This document shows positions 49,675 to 59,208 of a stretch of DNA of 64,000 nt, one piece after another; position 1 is the first letter of the stretch, and each line of letters starts with the position of its first letter. The DNA comes from Treponema sp. (GTDB lineage: Bacteria; Spirochaetota; Spirochaetia; Treponematales; Treponemataceae): assembly GCA_016292805.1 (NCBI GenBank), contig JAEDFM010000003.1:1-64000 (forward strand), in the 5' to 3' direction. Made by a program: the position numbers and the translations under genes. The notes below the pieces were generated by a model that saw only the letters and a program-made list of their open reading frames with translations, did not search any database and was not told where the DNA came from.

Positions 49675-50520
49675 ATGAAAAAGATTATTTCTGGAAAAGT
49701 TCGTGAAGTTTACGACTTGGAAGATGGAAGAATGGTAATTGTTACAACAGACCGCATTTCTGCATTTGATGTAATTTTGCCAACTATGATTACAGACAAA
49801 GGTAAGGTTTTGAATGCTCTTGCTAATTTCTGGTTTGATTATACTGGTGATATTTGTAAGAATCATATGATTTCTTCTGATTTGAAAGATATGCCTGCAG
49901 AATTCCAGAAGCCTGAATTTGAAGGCCGTACAATTCTTTGTAAAAAACTTAAGATGGTTCCATATGAAGTAATCGTTCGTGGTTATATGTTTGGTTCTAT
50001 GTATGAAGCTTATAAAAAGGGTGAGCCTTTCCTTGGTCACAAATTTGATAAGGAATACCAGCAGGCTGAAAAACTTGCTGAACCAATTGTAACTCCATCA
50101 ACAAAAGCTGCTGAAGGTCACGATATTAATGTAACTCTCCAGTACATGAAAGATGACCTTGGTGAAGAACTTGGAACAAAAATTGAAAAGGCTGCTTTGG
50201 CTATTTACAAAAAATGTTATGATCACGCATACAAGAACGGAATTATTATTGCTGATACAAAATTTGAATTCGGTCTTGATGAAAATGGCGAATTAGTTCT
50301 TGCAGACGAAGTTCTTACTCCAGATAGCTCTCGTTTCTGGGACTTGTCTAAATACGAAGTTGGTGGAAGCCCAGCAAGCTACGACAAACAGTTTGTTCGT
50401 GACTGGCTTAAAGCAAATAATCTTGCTGGTGACCCAACAATCAAAGAAATTCCTGCTGATGTTGTTGCAAAAACTTCTGCTATTTACAAAGAATGTCAGG
50501 CAAAAATTTGTCATAAATAG
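49675..50520 (+). CDS. purC: Phosphoribosylaminoimidazole-succinocarboxamide synthase
   Basis: 281 residues. It opens KKIISGKVREVYDLEDGRMV (family GKxRxxY), then TDRISAFDVILP, VPYEVIVRGYMFGSMYEAY, DTKFEFGL and DEVLTPDSSRFWD. It catalyses the ATP-dependent joining of aspartate to CAIR in purine synthesis. It is the longer bacterial/eukaryotic-like form. GGAG precedes the ATG by about 10 bases. Closed by a strong terminator. Other pur genes are absent from the window. Confidence 0.97.
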   Translation: MKKIISGKVREVYDLEDGRMVIVTTDRISAFDVILPTMITDKGKVLNALANFWFDYTGDICKNHMISSDLKDMPAEFQKPEFEGRTILCKKLKMVPYEVIVRGYMFGSMYEAYKKGEPFLGHKFDKEYQQAEKLAEPIVTPSTKAAEGHDINVTLQYMKDDLGEELGTKIEKAALAIYKKCYDHAYKNGIIIADTKFEFGLDENGELVLADEVLTPDSSRFWDLSKYEVGGSPASYDKQFVRDWLKANNLAGDPTIKEIPADVVAKTSAIYKECQAKICHK

Positions 50521-50542
50521 TTTAAAATAATTTTGCTATATT

Positions 50543-50573
50543 GGGCTGTCTATAAAACTGACAGCCCTTTTTT
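50543..50573 (+). terminator. Rho-independent terminator after purC
   Basis: GGGCTGTC (50543-50550) pairs with GACAGCCC (50560-50567), followed by six Ts. Confidence 0.92.
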
Positions 50574-50585
50574 ATTTAACAGCCA

Positions 50586-50623
50586 TAAAAAAAGGGATTG
50601 AAAGAAAAATCTTTCAATCCCTT
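50586..50623 (-). terminator. Rho-independent terminator after icd
   Basis: On the minus strand AAGGGATTGAAAG (50623-50611) pairs with CTTTCAATCCCTT (50604-50592), 13 bp perfect, followed by seven Ts. Confidence 0.92.
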
Positions 50624-50642
50624 ACATATATTCTAAAGATTA

Positions 50643-51851
50643 TTAAAGGCTTGCTTCCAGACGCTTGCGGATTTCTGCAATGTATTCCCAAGAGTTAAGA
50701 ACTTTTGTTGCAGCTGGTTCAGCAATGCGGGCAATATCGCCAGTCATATAACCGTCTTCGATTGTTCCAAGTGTAGCAGCTTCAAGTTTTTTAGCAAAAT
50801 CAACTAATTCTGGAGTTCCATCCATTTCGCCCCGTTTTGCCAAAGCTCCAGTCCAGGCAAAGATTGTTGCAACTGGGTTTGTTGAAGTTTTTTCACCTTT
50901 AAGGTAACGGTAATAATGTTTCTGAACAGTACCATGTGAAGCTTCGTATTCGAAGTTTCCATCTGGGCTAACAAGAACAGAAGTCATCATTGCCAAAGAA
51001 CCACAAGCTGATGCAATCATATCTGACATAACATCGCCGTCGTAGTTCTTTGTAGCCCACATAAAGCCACCTTCAGAGCGCATAACACGAGCAACAGCAT
51101 CATCAATAAGTGTATAGAAATATTCAATTCCTGCAGCTTCAAATTTATCTTTGAATTCTTCATCGTAGATTTTCGCAAAAATAGCTTTGAAGTTACCATC
51201 ATAAGTTTTTGAAATTGTATCTTTTGCACCAAACCATACAGAGATTTTACGGTCCAAAGCGTATGTTAAACAACAGCGGGCAAAGCTTTCAATAGACTTA
51301 TCAAGGTTGTGGATTCCCTGAATAATTCCAGGTCCTGGCATGTCCTTAATCAACTTGCGGATTTCTGTTCCGTCTTCGCCTGTAAATACAAGTTCTGCTT
51401 TTCCGGCACATGGTGTTTTGATTTCTGTATTTTTGTAAATATCACCATAAGCGTGACGGCCAAGAACGATTGGCTTTTTCCAGCAGCTTACTGTACCGTG
51501 TACATTTTTTACAAAGATTGGTTCGCGGAAAACTGTACCATCAAGTTCTGCACGGATAATTCCGTTTGGAGAAGGTGTAAGCTGTTTAAGATTATATTCT
51601 TCTACACGAGCCTGGTTAGAAGTGATTGTTGCACATTTTACACCAACATGAAGACGTTTGATTGCATCTGCAGCTGCGTATGTGATTTTATCATCAGAAT
51701 CATCACGACTTTTAAGACCAAGGTCATAATATTCTGTTTTTAAGTCAACAAAAGGTGTAAGGAGTTCATCCTTAATTACCTGCCATAAAACACGAGTCAT
51801 TTCGTCGCCATCGAGCTCTGCGATAGCATTTTTCATCTGAATTTTTGCCAT
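50643..51851 (-). CDS. icd: NADP-dependent isocitrate dehydrogenase (eukaryote-like type)
   Basis: 402 residues, the homodimeric eukaryotic/bacterial IDH class. It begins AKIQMKNAIAELDGDEMTRV, with ATITSNQARVEEY, the substrate-Ser segment TPSPNGIIRAELDGTVFREP, the metal Asp region KNYDGDVMSDMIA, and the cofactor motif EYEASHGTVQKHYYRY (the usual HGTVxxHxR favours NADP). It produces 2-oxoglutarate and NADPH, probably for glutamate synthesis in an anaerobe with a partial TCA cycle, an inference. The ATG is nine bases from the -10 box with no ribosome site. Single gene with its own terminator. Confidence 0.97.
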   Translation of the reverse strand: MAKIQMKNAIAELDGDEMTRVLWQVIKDELLTPFVDLKTEYYDLGLKSRDDSDDKITYAAADAIKRLHVGVKCATITSNQARVEEYNLKQLTPSPNGIIRAELDGTVFREPIFVKNVHGTVSCWKKPIVLGRHAYGDIYKNTEIKTPCAGKAELVFTGEDGTEIRKLIKDMPGPGIIQGIHNLDKSIESFARCCLTYALDRKISVWFGAKDTISKTYDGNFKAIFAKIYDEEFKDKFEAAGIEYFYTLIDDAVARVMRSEGGFMWATKNYDGDVMSDMIASACGSLAMMTSVLVSPDGNFEYEASHGTVQKHYYRYLKGEKTSTNPVATIFAWTGALAKRGEMDGTPELVDFAKKLEAATLGTIEDGYMTGDIARIAEPAATKVLNSWEYIAEIRKRLEASL

Positions 51852-51860
51852 AATGAGAAA

Positions 51861-51889
51861 ATTATAATGAAAATTTAATTGTTAAACAA
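51861..51889 (-). promoter_or_regulatory. Promoter of icd (near-leaderless)
   Basis: Minus strand: TTGTTT (51889-51884), 17-bp spacer, TATAAT (51866-51861), nine bases to ATG at 51851. The predicted leader is about 3 bases. Confidence 0.65.
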
Positions 51890-51918
51890 TAAATACTATT
51901 TGTAGAAACTCTAAGACC

Positions 51919-52428
51919 TTAGCGAACCTGAGGGCAGGCAAAAAAGAAAAGTTCATAATTTACATCCTGCTCTGGAAGGCCTGGAACTGTAACTTTGTAG
52001 TTTCCTCCGGCAACTTTTCCATCTTTAAGAATAAGATCTGTGTAATCAACTTCACCTAAGCCTTCTGCTACCATGTGACCGCCTAAAGTTCCGTCTGCAC
52101 TCATATTAGCATAAGTAATAACAATTCCATTAAAAACCCAGCCTTCAACATCGCTGTAATTTGTGTAGGTAAGGGTTACAATGCCTTTAAGTCCTTTTAC
52201 AGATGTTTTGTAGTGTAAAGTTCCGCTGATTTTTCCGTTTATAGTTTCTTCACCTAATTTAGCAAGATTACCTTTTTTATTCATAAGAACAAGACGGGTT
52301 TGAGTTAAATCCTGTTGTATTGAATAATCAATGAAAAATTGTTCCTGTGGAGTATATTTAGACTGACCATAAAATATAAAGGTAAGTGCAAATAAACTTG
52401 CGGTTGCTGAAAAAACTCTTTTCATCAT
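51919..52428 (-). CDS. Secreted hypothetical protein
   Basis: About 169 residues from ATG 52428, chosen because AAGG lies upstream and it yields a signal peptide (MMKRVFSATASLFALTFIFY). A longer frame starts inside the previous gene and lacks a ribosome site. The mature protein is beta-rich with many Gly and Thr (KISGTLHYKTSVKGLKGIVT, GWVFNGIVITYANMSADGTL), like a small periplasmic or surface beta-barrel/sandwich. It follows the TPR lipoprotein by 7 bp. No known family. Confidence 0.65.
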   Translation of the reverse strand: MMKRVFSATASLFALTFIFYGQSKYTPQEQFFIDYSIQQDLTQTRLVLMNKKGNLAKLGEETINGKISGTLHYKTSVKGLKGIVTLTYTNYSDVEGWVFNGIVITYANMSADGTLGGHMVAEGLGEVDYTDLILKDGKVAGGNYKVTVPGLPEQDVNYELFFFACPQVR

Positions 52429-52435
52429 AATATCC

Positions 52436-53560
52436 TTATTTTTCTGCGGCTTTAAGGCTGGCAATAAATTCTATTACTGTAATATTATCATCTGGGTTAA
52501 AATTCTTGCCATCGGGAAGTTCCATTATTTCGTTTTCAATAACGCCAAGAACTGCATCCAGATCTTTATCCTGCAATGTGATATCTGCAATTGGACTTTT
52601 TGCTGTAGATAGTTTTGCATAGCGGCTGGAATATTTTGTAAGCTGAGCTTGTTTTCCTTTGTTCTGAACATAAAGATTCCATAAAAAACGAGCTGCCATT
52701 TTTCTGCTTATTGTTTTAGACTTTGTAATATCCAGTGAGGTTTTATCCTGATTATTCTGATCTACAGGGGCAGACAAATATCCTGATTTTTCCAATCTTT
52801 TAATAAGATCTGCAGTTTTATATTTTGCTCCGGCTGTAAAGAAGTTTAATAAAGTTGAGTTTTCTACAGTATAAGAAACCAGATTTTGAACTGTAATATT
52901 TTTCTGTAAATCTGAAGCTGGAATGTTGCTGTTTGTGTTTGTAGAAAGCTTATACATCTGCCATATATTTTCCTGAAGAGGTGCATAGCCTAATCTATAG
53001 TTTTCCTGATTGTATTTTTCTAAAATAAGAAATGCTTTATCTATAGAAGCAAGGGCTTCATCGTATTTTTTCATTACATATAAAACTTTTGCTTTTTCCA
53101 GATTTAAAACAGCATCATCTGGTTCAATTTTTAAAACTGTATTTAATCGGTCTAATTGGTCTGTGTTTGATTTTTTAAGTCGGCTGTCCAGCATAAGAAC
53201 ATAAGAATCTCCAGCCTGGGCTCCCTTTGCCTGTAAATAAATATCGTTTGCTTTAGAAGGTCGTCCCTGGTACAAATACAATAAACCCTGTAATGCAAGA
53301 AGTCTGGCTTTTAGGGCTGGTTCCATATGGGTGTCGGAAGTATCTATTTGGGTAAGAAGGGTAGAAACCTCTGTTGTATTAAGCTTGTGCTGGGTAATAT
53401 AAGTGCAGTCAATATTTATAAATGCATCTTCCAGATCTTCAATTGACGAAAATACCAGGGAGTTTGCCCCAGAATTTACAAAAATATCTTCCTGCAATGA
53501 GGCACAGCTGAAAAGTGATAAAATAAACAATGCTCCAAAAACTAAAACTGATTTTTTCAT
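52436..53560 (-). CDS. TPR-containing lipoprotein
   Basis: 374 residues. Signal peptide with lipobox: MKKSVLVFGALFILSLFSCA, Cys at about 19, so lipidated. TPR-like helical repeats span about 75-180 (ARLLALQGLLYLYQGRPSKA, LNLEKAKVLYVMKKYDEALA). The C-terminal part (about 280-374) is helical and ends DDNITVIEFIASLKAAEK. The start is supported by AGG before the ATG. It sits between two other envelope proteins in one minus-strand run. No named family. Confidence 0.75.
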   Translation of the reverse strand: MKKSVLVFGALFILSLFSCASLQEDIFVNSGANSLVFSSIEDLEDAFINIDCTYITQHKLNTTEVSTLLTQIDTSDTHMEPALKARLLALQGLLYLYQGRPSKANDIYLQAKGAQAGDSYVLMLDSRLKKSNTDQLDRLNTVLKIEPDDAVLNLEKAKVLYVMKKYDEALASIDKAFLILEKYNQENYRLGYAPLQENIWQMYKLSTNTNSNIPASDLQKNITVQNLVSYTVENSTLLNFFTAGAKYKTADLIKRLEKSGYLSAPVDQNNQDKTSLDITKSKTISRKMAARFLWNLYVQNKGKQAQLTKYSSRYAKLSTAKSPIADITLQDKDLDAVLGVIENEIMELPDGKNFNPDDNITVIEFIASLKAAEK

Positions 53561-53579
53561 AAGTGCCTCACTTTATATA

Positions 53580-56240
53580 TTAATTTAACTTATATGCATT
53601 TAAATAATTATCAATGGAAAGAATAAGCATATTGTTTTTCTTGTCACCGGTAATATCTAAGAATACAGGTTCATTATAACCCGAAACTGGAAGGTCTTCT
53701 ATCATTTCCATAAAGCTGGTAAAGCCATATACAGTATTGCCTTCGCCACTTACAAAGATTTCCTGTTTAGAATCATTGTTATAATCTGCAGCTGTAACAG
53801 CTCCTGTTTTTGCCTTAAAGTATGGAATTTCTACTTCAAGAGTAGAACCATCCAGACTGATTCTGGTTAATGAACCTGTTGATGACAGTGCAAATAAATA
53901 ACCATCAGCATAGGTAAGTGTTACATAAAATAAACCTTCCAGTCGCATTGGGAAGTTAGTAACAGTCTGCAGCTGTTCATCAAGAATGTATAAAAGACCA
54001 TCCTGGGTAATGAATGCTATATAAAGATTGTGTGCTTTTTTGAACAGACAAGGGGAACCAAAACCAATGCCATCAGGAATAAATGGTTCTCCATTATTAA
54101 GCTCTGCACCATCCTTATAAAGATGAATTCCCCCAAGGAAGCCTTTTTCGTATATTGCAAAATAATTATCCAGTACACTAGGACTTGCCTGAGTTGCACC
54201 TTCAAAGTTTGTTTCTACATAAGCTTCAGTTCCATCAGAATTGATGTAATACAAATAATTTGTTTCAGTTGTAAATAAAAGCTGGTCCTGATATAAAACT
54301 GGTTTTGCAGAAATTCTATCTGTAATAATGGGGAATCCTTTTACAATTTCCAGTTCTTTTGTAAGCAGATATATGGTTCCAGATTTACCACAAGCCCAAA
54401 GCTCACCGTTTGTAGATTTTATTGTTTTTTCGCTGGCAGGAATGAGCCAGTTTATATCCTTAAAGGTTTTTGTAGTTACAGTTAATGCAGCTGAATCTAA
54501 AGTCGAGATGCTATTGTTTCCTGCAAGAAAGAAAACTGATGGATTTTTTCCTGCTTTTGATTTACAAAGCTGACTTGCAGTTCCATTTTCCACTGCCTTT
54601 GGGAATCCAGGAACATGAATAGAATAATCTGATTCAGAAACAGTAGCACTAAGTTGAATTGTTAATGAATTGTTTTTTGATGAAATATCAAATCGTCCAA
54701 TATTGTACAGCTTAAGAATATTGGAAATTGTTGTTTGAGATTTTAAGAAGAATGGAATACTTCTTTCCAGATTGTAATAAAGGCTTACCGTAGAAACTGG
54801 CGACATTTTTGCAGATACATGCTTCCAGTTTGTGTTATTTCCAATTCTTCTATTGTTCTGATTTGCATTATTTACAGAAACCAGATTTTCTGGAGACTGT
54901 GAAAAATAAATGTAATCATCTTTTACTATGTAATAAGGCTTTGGTAAAACAATTCCAAGTGCTTCCAGTATAGATTGAATGTAATTTGGAACCTGAATAC
55001 GGGGAAGTCTTATTGAATCTACAAGTAAACTGTTGTCGCTGGTTAAAACAATAGATGATAACAAATTATCAAATATTTTCTGTCGTTGAACTTCATCACT
55101 TATTTTTATGGCAATAACAGGTTCTGCTTTTCCTTCCAGACCAAAAATGGAAATTTCATCCTCTGTCCAGCTGAAAAATGCATCCTCAATACTTGTGTGG
55201 AAAATTGCATTTGAAGCCTTCTGGGCAGTAGACCATTTGCTTTCAATATTCATGGAATCAGGCATAACAGAAAAGGCTGCCTGTCTTATCTGGTCTAAAG
55301 TAAAGGAATTGATGAGGGTGTAATACTGAACATTTTCTGGCAATTTATTCAATAAAGAAGGAACTGTTGATTCAGTTTTCATTAGTGTTGCCAGTGGATG
55401 CTCTGTATAATTCTGATTAACTTCGTATGGGAAGTAAGCCTTCATATTTATATCTGTATCTGTAAGTTCAAAGCTTACAGTACTCATTTCGTTCATGGAA
55501 ATTGCACTGGAAAGAGCTTTAACATAAACATTTGAGCTGTCTGATGCCAGCATTCCTAAAAGCCTGGTTCCATCGCATGTAATTTTAAATGGATTCTTAA
55601 GATTTTCTGTAAGAGCTTTTAGCTGTGTGTCTGTGTAGTTGTCTGCATTGTTAAAACTTGTTGAAAGCTTAAAAAGATTCTCGTCAGCAGTTACAATAAC
55701 AAGATTCTTAATGATTTTAATATAGAAGATTTGTTTGCCTTTCTGATACATATAAAATTTATCAGAGCCGGATTGCAGGTAAGTAAGATTTTTTATATCA
55801 ACAAATTTTAAGATTACTGGTGCCAGGCGGGTAATTCCAGAAAGAAAGCCCATGTTTGCTACAAGCAGATAAGTCTTGTTATCGTAAACTGTAATATCTA
55901 ATCTTCTTTGTAAAGCTTTTTTTACAAAATAGTTATTGCGAAGATGAGATTGTCTGAAGCTTAAAATAGCAGGTCTTACAGCACTTAATGATTTATCAGA
56001 AAGCAGCATGTCTGTTGCCTTTAGATCAATTATTGGTTCAACTGCATCCCAGGCAGAATCTGTACGTACATAAATGGTGTAGTCAGAAGGAATTACAGCT
56101 GCAGTATTCTGTTTATCTAAAGCTGAATAAATAAACCAGCCAGTAACAGTCAAAATAAGAATAAGTAAAATAATTAAAATAGAAAGAAGAAATCTTACAA
56201 TGAATGGTTTCTTTTTTTTCTCAGATGTTTTTTTTGTCAT
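53580..56240 (-). CDS. Membrane-anchored beta-propeller-like protein
   Basis: 886 residues. A charged cytoplasmic N-terminus with Lys runs, one membrane segment at about 13-38 (VRFLLSILIILLILILTVTG), a large extracytoplasmic part of about 500 residues with no recognisable motif, and a C-terminal beta-propeller region from about 590: repeats such as NGELWACGKSGTIYLLTKEL, NYLYYINSDGT, GLLYILDEQL and the FG-GAP/EF-like DYNNDSKQEIFVSGEGNTVY. This resembles PQQ/WD-like outer-membrane-assembly propellers such as BamB, but the N-terminal half is different. It is upstream of the TPR lipoprotein (19 bp). Confidence 0.72.
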   Translation of the reverse strand: MTKKTSEKKKKPFIVRFLLSILIILLILILTVTGWFIYSALDKQNTAAVIPSDYTIYVRTDSAWDAVEPIIDLKATDMLLSDKSLSAVRPAILSFRQSHLRNNYFVKKALQRRLDITVYDNKTYLLVANMGFLSGITRLAPVILKFVDIKNLTYLQSGSDKFYMYQKGKQIFYIKIIKNLVIVTADENLFKLSTSFNNADNYTDTQLKALTENLKNPFKITCDGTRLLGMLASDSSNVYVKALSSAISMNEMSTVSFELTDTDINMKAYFPYEVNQNYTEHPLATLMKTESTVPSLLNKLPENVQYYTLINSFTLDQIRQAAFSVMPDSMNIESKWSTAQKASNAIFHTSIEDAFFSWTEDEISIFGLEGKAEPVIAIKISDEVQRQKIFDNLLSSIVLTSDNSLLVDSIRLPRIQVPNYIQSILEALGIVLPKPYYIVKDDYIYFSQSPENLVSVNNANQNNRRIGNNTNWKHVSAKMSPVSTVSLYYNLERSIPFFLKSQTTISNILKLYNIGRFDISSKNNSLTIQLSATVSESDYSIHVPGFPKAVENGTASQLCKSKAGKNPSVFFLAGNNSISTLDSAALTVTTKTFKDINWLIPASEKTIKSTNGELWACGKSGTIYLLTKELEIVKGFPIITDRISAKPVLYQDQLLFTTETNYLYYINSDGTEAYVETNFEGATQASPSVLDNYFAIYEKGFLGGIHLYKDGAELNNGEPFIPDGIGFGSPCLFKKAHNLYIAFITQDGLLYILDEQLQTVTNFPMRLEGLFYVTLTYADGYLFALSSTGSLTRISLDGSTLEVEIPYFKAKTGAVTAADYNNDSKQEIFVSGEGNTVYGFTSFMEMIEDLPVSGYNEPVFLDITGDKKNNMLILSIDNYLNAYKLN

Positions 56241-56272
56241 GAGGATATTTTATTATTTTTGTAAGGTGACCG

Positions 56273-57421
56273 TCAATGTTGGAAGGTGGAGTTAATTTCA
56301 TTAACTGCTTCCAAAAGTTCATCTACTGCTTTTTGTGTAGTTTTAGGACCAAAACTAAATCTTACTGCTGTTTCACGAACAGAAGCATCTATATGCATTG
56401 CTTCCAGAACAGGTCTATTTGCTTTTTTGGTAGAACAGGCACTTCCTGTAGAAATGTAAAAGCCTTTTGCATCAAGTGCTCTAAGCATTACATTTCCAGG
56501 AATATTTTTAAAAGCTGCCTGTACAACATATGGCGAAAATAAATCCTGTTTTTCCAAACGGCTTTCTGGAACAATTGTACAGTTTTTAAGTTGAGATAAT
56601 TTTGTAACAAAATCAGCTGTATTGATTTCTGGTGCTTTTGATTCTGTCATATAATATCGTTCAAGACATTTTGAAAATGCAACGGCCCCGTAAACATTTT
56701 CAGTACCACTGCGGAAGCCTTTTTCCTGGCCCCCACCTTTAAGGAATGGTTCAATGCTGTCTTTCAGATATAAAATACCAATTCCTCGTGGTCCACAAAT
56801 TTTGTGGGCAGAAAAGGCTGCGCTATCAATACCTTTATATCCAATATTCAATGGAATTTTTCCTGCAGCCTGAACACAGTCTACATGGAATTTAGGTCTG
56901 CGTTTACCCTGAGACCATTGTGTAATTGCATCTGCAATCTGATAAATAGGCTGAATAGAACCAGTTTCGTTATTTACTGCCATTACACAAACCAGCATTG
57001 TATCTGGTGTTAAAAGATTTGTAACAGCTTCTGGTGTAATGATTCCATCTTTATCTGCAGGAATGGAAACTACATTCCAACCGCATTTTTTTAAGGCCTG
57101 TGCCTGTTCACGGATGGCAGGATGTTCTATTGAACTTACAAGAACTGTCCCTTTTGCAGGTTTGTTTAATACTGCAAGAAGAGGAATCTGGTCACTTTCG
57201 GTTCCGCCGCTGGTAAAGTAAATTGTGTTTTCTGGTACCTTCATTACTTTTGCAGCCCGTTTTCTGGCATTTTCCAGTAATTCACGGGCTTTTTTTCCTG
57301 CTTCATGACCACTAGAAGGATTTGCCCAGCATTCCAGGGATTCTTCAAGAGATTCTTTTAAAATATCTTCATCTGCCGGACTAGTTGCAGCCCAGTCAAA
57401 ATAATGTTCAATATCGCTCAT
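56273..57421 (-). CDS. Cysteine desulfurase (NifS/IscS-like)
   Basis: 382 residues, group I. PLP-lysine region AFSAHKICGPRGIGILYL, cofactor His in SSIEHPAIREQA, the HVDCVQAAGKIPL strand, and the catalytic Cys in GSACSTKKANRPVL within the longer, flexible loop typical of IscS/NifS. It supplies sulfur for tRNA thiolation or Fe-S clusters. The start after a AGG motif is reasonable. No iscU, nifU or mnmA neighbour; aroB is directly upstream (10 bp). A second, distinct desulfurase beside SufS. Confidence 0.93.
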   Translation of the reverse strand: MSDIEHYFDWAATSPADEDILKESLEESLECWANPSSGHEAGKKARELLENARKRAAKVMKVPENTIYFTSGGTESDQIPLLAVLNKPAKGTVLVSSIEHPAIREQAQALKKCGWNVVSIPADKDGIITPEAVTNLLTPDTMLVCVMAVNNETGSIQPIYQIADAITQWSQGKRRPKFHVDCVQAAGKIPLNIGYKGIDSAAFSAHKICGPRGIGILYLKDSIEPFLKGGGQEKGFRSGTENVYGAVAFSKCLERYYMTESKAPEINTADFVTKLSQLKNCTIVPESRLEKQDLFSPYVVQAAFKNIPGNVMLRALDAKGFYISTGSACSTKKANRPVLEAMHIDASVRETAVRFSFGPKTTQKAVDELLEAVNEINSTFQH

Positions 57422-57431
57422 GTAAACCTCT

Positions 57432-58547
57432 TTATTTTAAAACAGCAAGAACTTCAGAATCTTCTACAGGTTCCATTACAATGTCTTCTACGGCTTTTGG
57501 AATTATAAGCTGAATCTTATCATTAAGAACCTTTTTGTCCTTATGCATAATTGAAAGAACTCGTTCTCCAACGCCGCCTCCAATTACAAGAGATGGGACC
57601 GGAGTTGTTTCCCAGCCATAAAGTTCAAGTGCCTGGATTATTTCATTGTAAAAGGCTTCGTTACAGTAGCCCTTATTCCAGCTAAGCTTTAATGCCCGGC
57701 TTATACCCCAGGCTACAGCTTCACCTTCTGTAATGGCACCAAGCCCAACAGTTGTTTCCAGTGCGTACCCAAAGGTATGTCCTAAATCCAGAATGGCGCG
57801 GATTCCTTTATTGTCTGTAAAATCCTGTTTTACAATATCAGCTTTAGCCTTTACGCAATGGCGCACAATTTTATCAATAAGTGCAGGATCTCGGTCAAGA
57901 ATTTTTTCAGATTTTGTCTTGAAATCTTCCAGAAGTGGGGCATCTTTAATGAAAGCAGTTTTAAATGCTTCTGCAAGCCCAGATTTATACTGCTGAAGTG
58001 AAGTATGCTGTGCAAAATCTGTAAAAATATGAATCTGATCAGCAGGGTAGAACGTTCCAATTACATTTTTAATGCTTCCTACATCGCAGGAAGTTTTTCC
58101 GCCAATTGAGGCGTCCACCATAGCAAGTAAAGTTGTAGGCACCAGCTGAACTGAAACGCCACGCATGTAAATAGAAGCGGCAAAAGCAGTTAAATCGCAG
58201 ACAACACCACCACCAATACCTATGAAAGTATCATTTTTTGAAAAGCCAAATTCCATGGCCTTTTTTACGATTGTAAGAACTGTATCAATGTTTTTATATG
58301 GTTCTCCAGAACCAAGCATAATAAGACAGTCGTTTTCATACTTGTCATCATTGAACATAGCAGTAAATTTTTGCATACATTCAAGACTTGCTACCTTTGC
58401 GTCAGTAATAAAAAAACGTCGGTTTGCAGGTTTTACAGAATAGAAAAAAGCCTGTAAATCAGGAATCTGATTATAAAAATAAACTTCTGATTTTTTTGCT
58501 ATAGGTGAACTTTGTCCATAAGAAATGCTGATAGTATCTTTTGCCAT
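57432..58547 (-). CDS. aroB: 3-Dehydroquinate synthase
   Basis: 371 residues. NAD-binding GGGVVCDLTAFAASIYMRGV (family GGGVxxDxxGFxAxxyxRG), VPTTLLAMVDASIGGKTSCD, KNVIGTFYPADQI, KADIVKQDFTDN and DLGHTFGYALE (zinc His). It converts DAHP to 3-dehydroquinate in the shikimate pathway. The family Gly in the GGxxxDxxG part is Ala here, a mild change. The ATG has no Shine-Dalgarno sequence; a TATATT ends six bases before it but without a -35, so it may rely on read-through from the preceding gene 12 bp away. Confidence 0.95.
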   Translation of the reverse strand: MAKDTISISYGQSSPIAKKSEVYFYNQIPDLQAFFYSVKPANRRFFITDAKVASLECMQKFTAMFNDDKYENDCLIMLGSGEPYKNIDTVLTIVKKAMEFGFSKNDTFIGIGGGVVCDLTAFAASIYMRGVSVQLVPTTLLAMVDASIGGKTSCDVGSIKNVIGTFYPADQIHIFTDFAQHTSLQQYKSGLAEAFKTAFIKDAPLLEDFKTKSEKILDRDPALIDKIVRHCVKAKADIVKQDFTDNKGIRAILDLGHTFGYALETTVGLGAITEGEAVAWGISRALKLSWNKGYCNEAFYNEIIQALELYGWETTPVPSLVIGGGVGERVLSIMHKDKKVLNDKIQLIIPKAVEDIVMEPVEDSEVLAVLK

Positions 58548-58559
58548 ATATTAAATATA

Positions 58560-59174
58560 TTAATATTTTTCAGACATTTCTTCTAGTTGAGCAATATTTT
58601 TTTCAAGACGAGAAATTTCTCGTTTAAGCATATTTTCGTAATTTAAATCACCTGTATAGATTCTTTCCCGTTCATCTTCCCAGGCCTGCTTTTCTGTAAT
58701 TGTAAGAAAATAGAAAGATGGAGCATTTGCTTTTTCAGCCCAAACTTTAACTTCCTGCCAGTAATATAAACCTGCCTTATAACAGCTTAAGGCTTTATTC
58801 ATATTGCGCAGATATTCATCTTTCCATGGGGAATCATAGAAATAAATGCATTTTTTATCGTAGGTTCTGCCTAAACGAAGATGCTGTTCAATAAGTTTAA
58901 GATTAACATGCATCATAAAAAGATATCGGTATTTTTCCCATTGTTTTTCTGATGTTACGGTAAAATCTAAAAACTGGGGATTACAAAAATCTGCCTTAAC
59001 AGCCTGTTCAAGCCAGTAAATGTTTTCCATACAGTCATCAGGATACTGCTGGTAATGAACATGATACAGCTTATACCAGTCTTCCTTGAATTTGACCATA
59101 TAGGCGTTGGCATGAGTAAGAGGAAGCGTAAAAAATAAAGTGCATAACAATACTGTCAGAATAGATTTTTTCAC
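58560..59174 (-). CDS. Secreted hypothetical protein (Tyr/Trp-rich)
   Basis: 204 residues. Signal peptide about 1-24 (SILTVLLCTLFFTLPLTHAN). The mature part is rich in Tyr, Trp and charged residues with helix patterns (YPDDCMENIYWLEQAVKADF, WEKYRYLFMMHVNLKLIEQH) and ends in a short coiled coil (REISRLEKNIAQLEEMSEKY). No catalytic motif. It lies between tmk and aroB; its start is 34 bp after the tmk stop. It is treponeme-like in composition but unrecognised. Confidence 0.7.
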   Translation of the reverse strand: MKKSILTVLLCTLFFTLPLTHANAYMVKFKEDWYKLYHVHYQQYPDDCMENIYWLEQAVKADFCNPQFLDFTVTSEKQWEKYRYLFMMHVNLKLIEQHLRLGRTYDKKCIYFYDSPWKDEYLRNMNKALSCYKAGLYYWQEVKVWAEKANAPSFYFLTITEKQAWEDERERIYTGDLNYENMLKREISRLEKNIAQLEEMSEKY

Positions 59175-59208
59175 CCTTTGATTATCGGATGATTAAAGCA
59201 TTTGTTTA

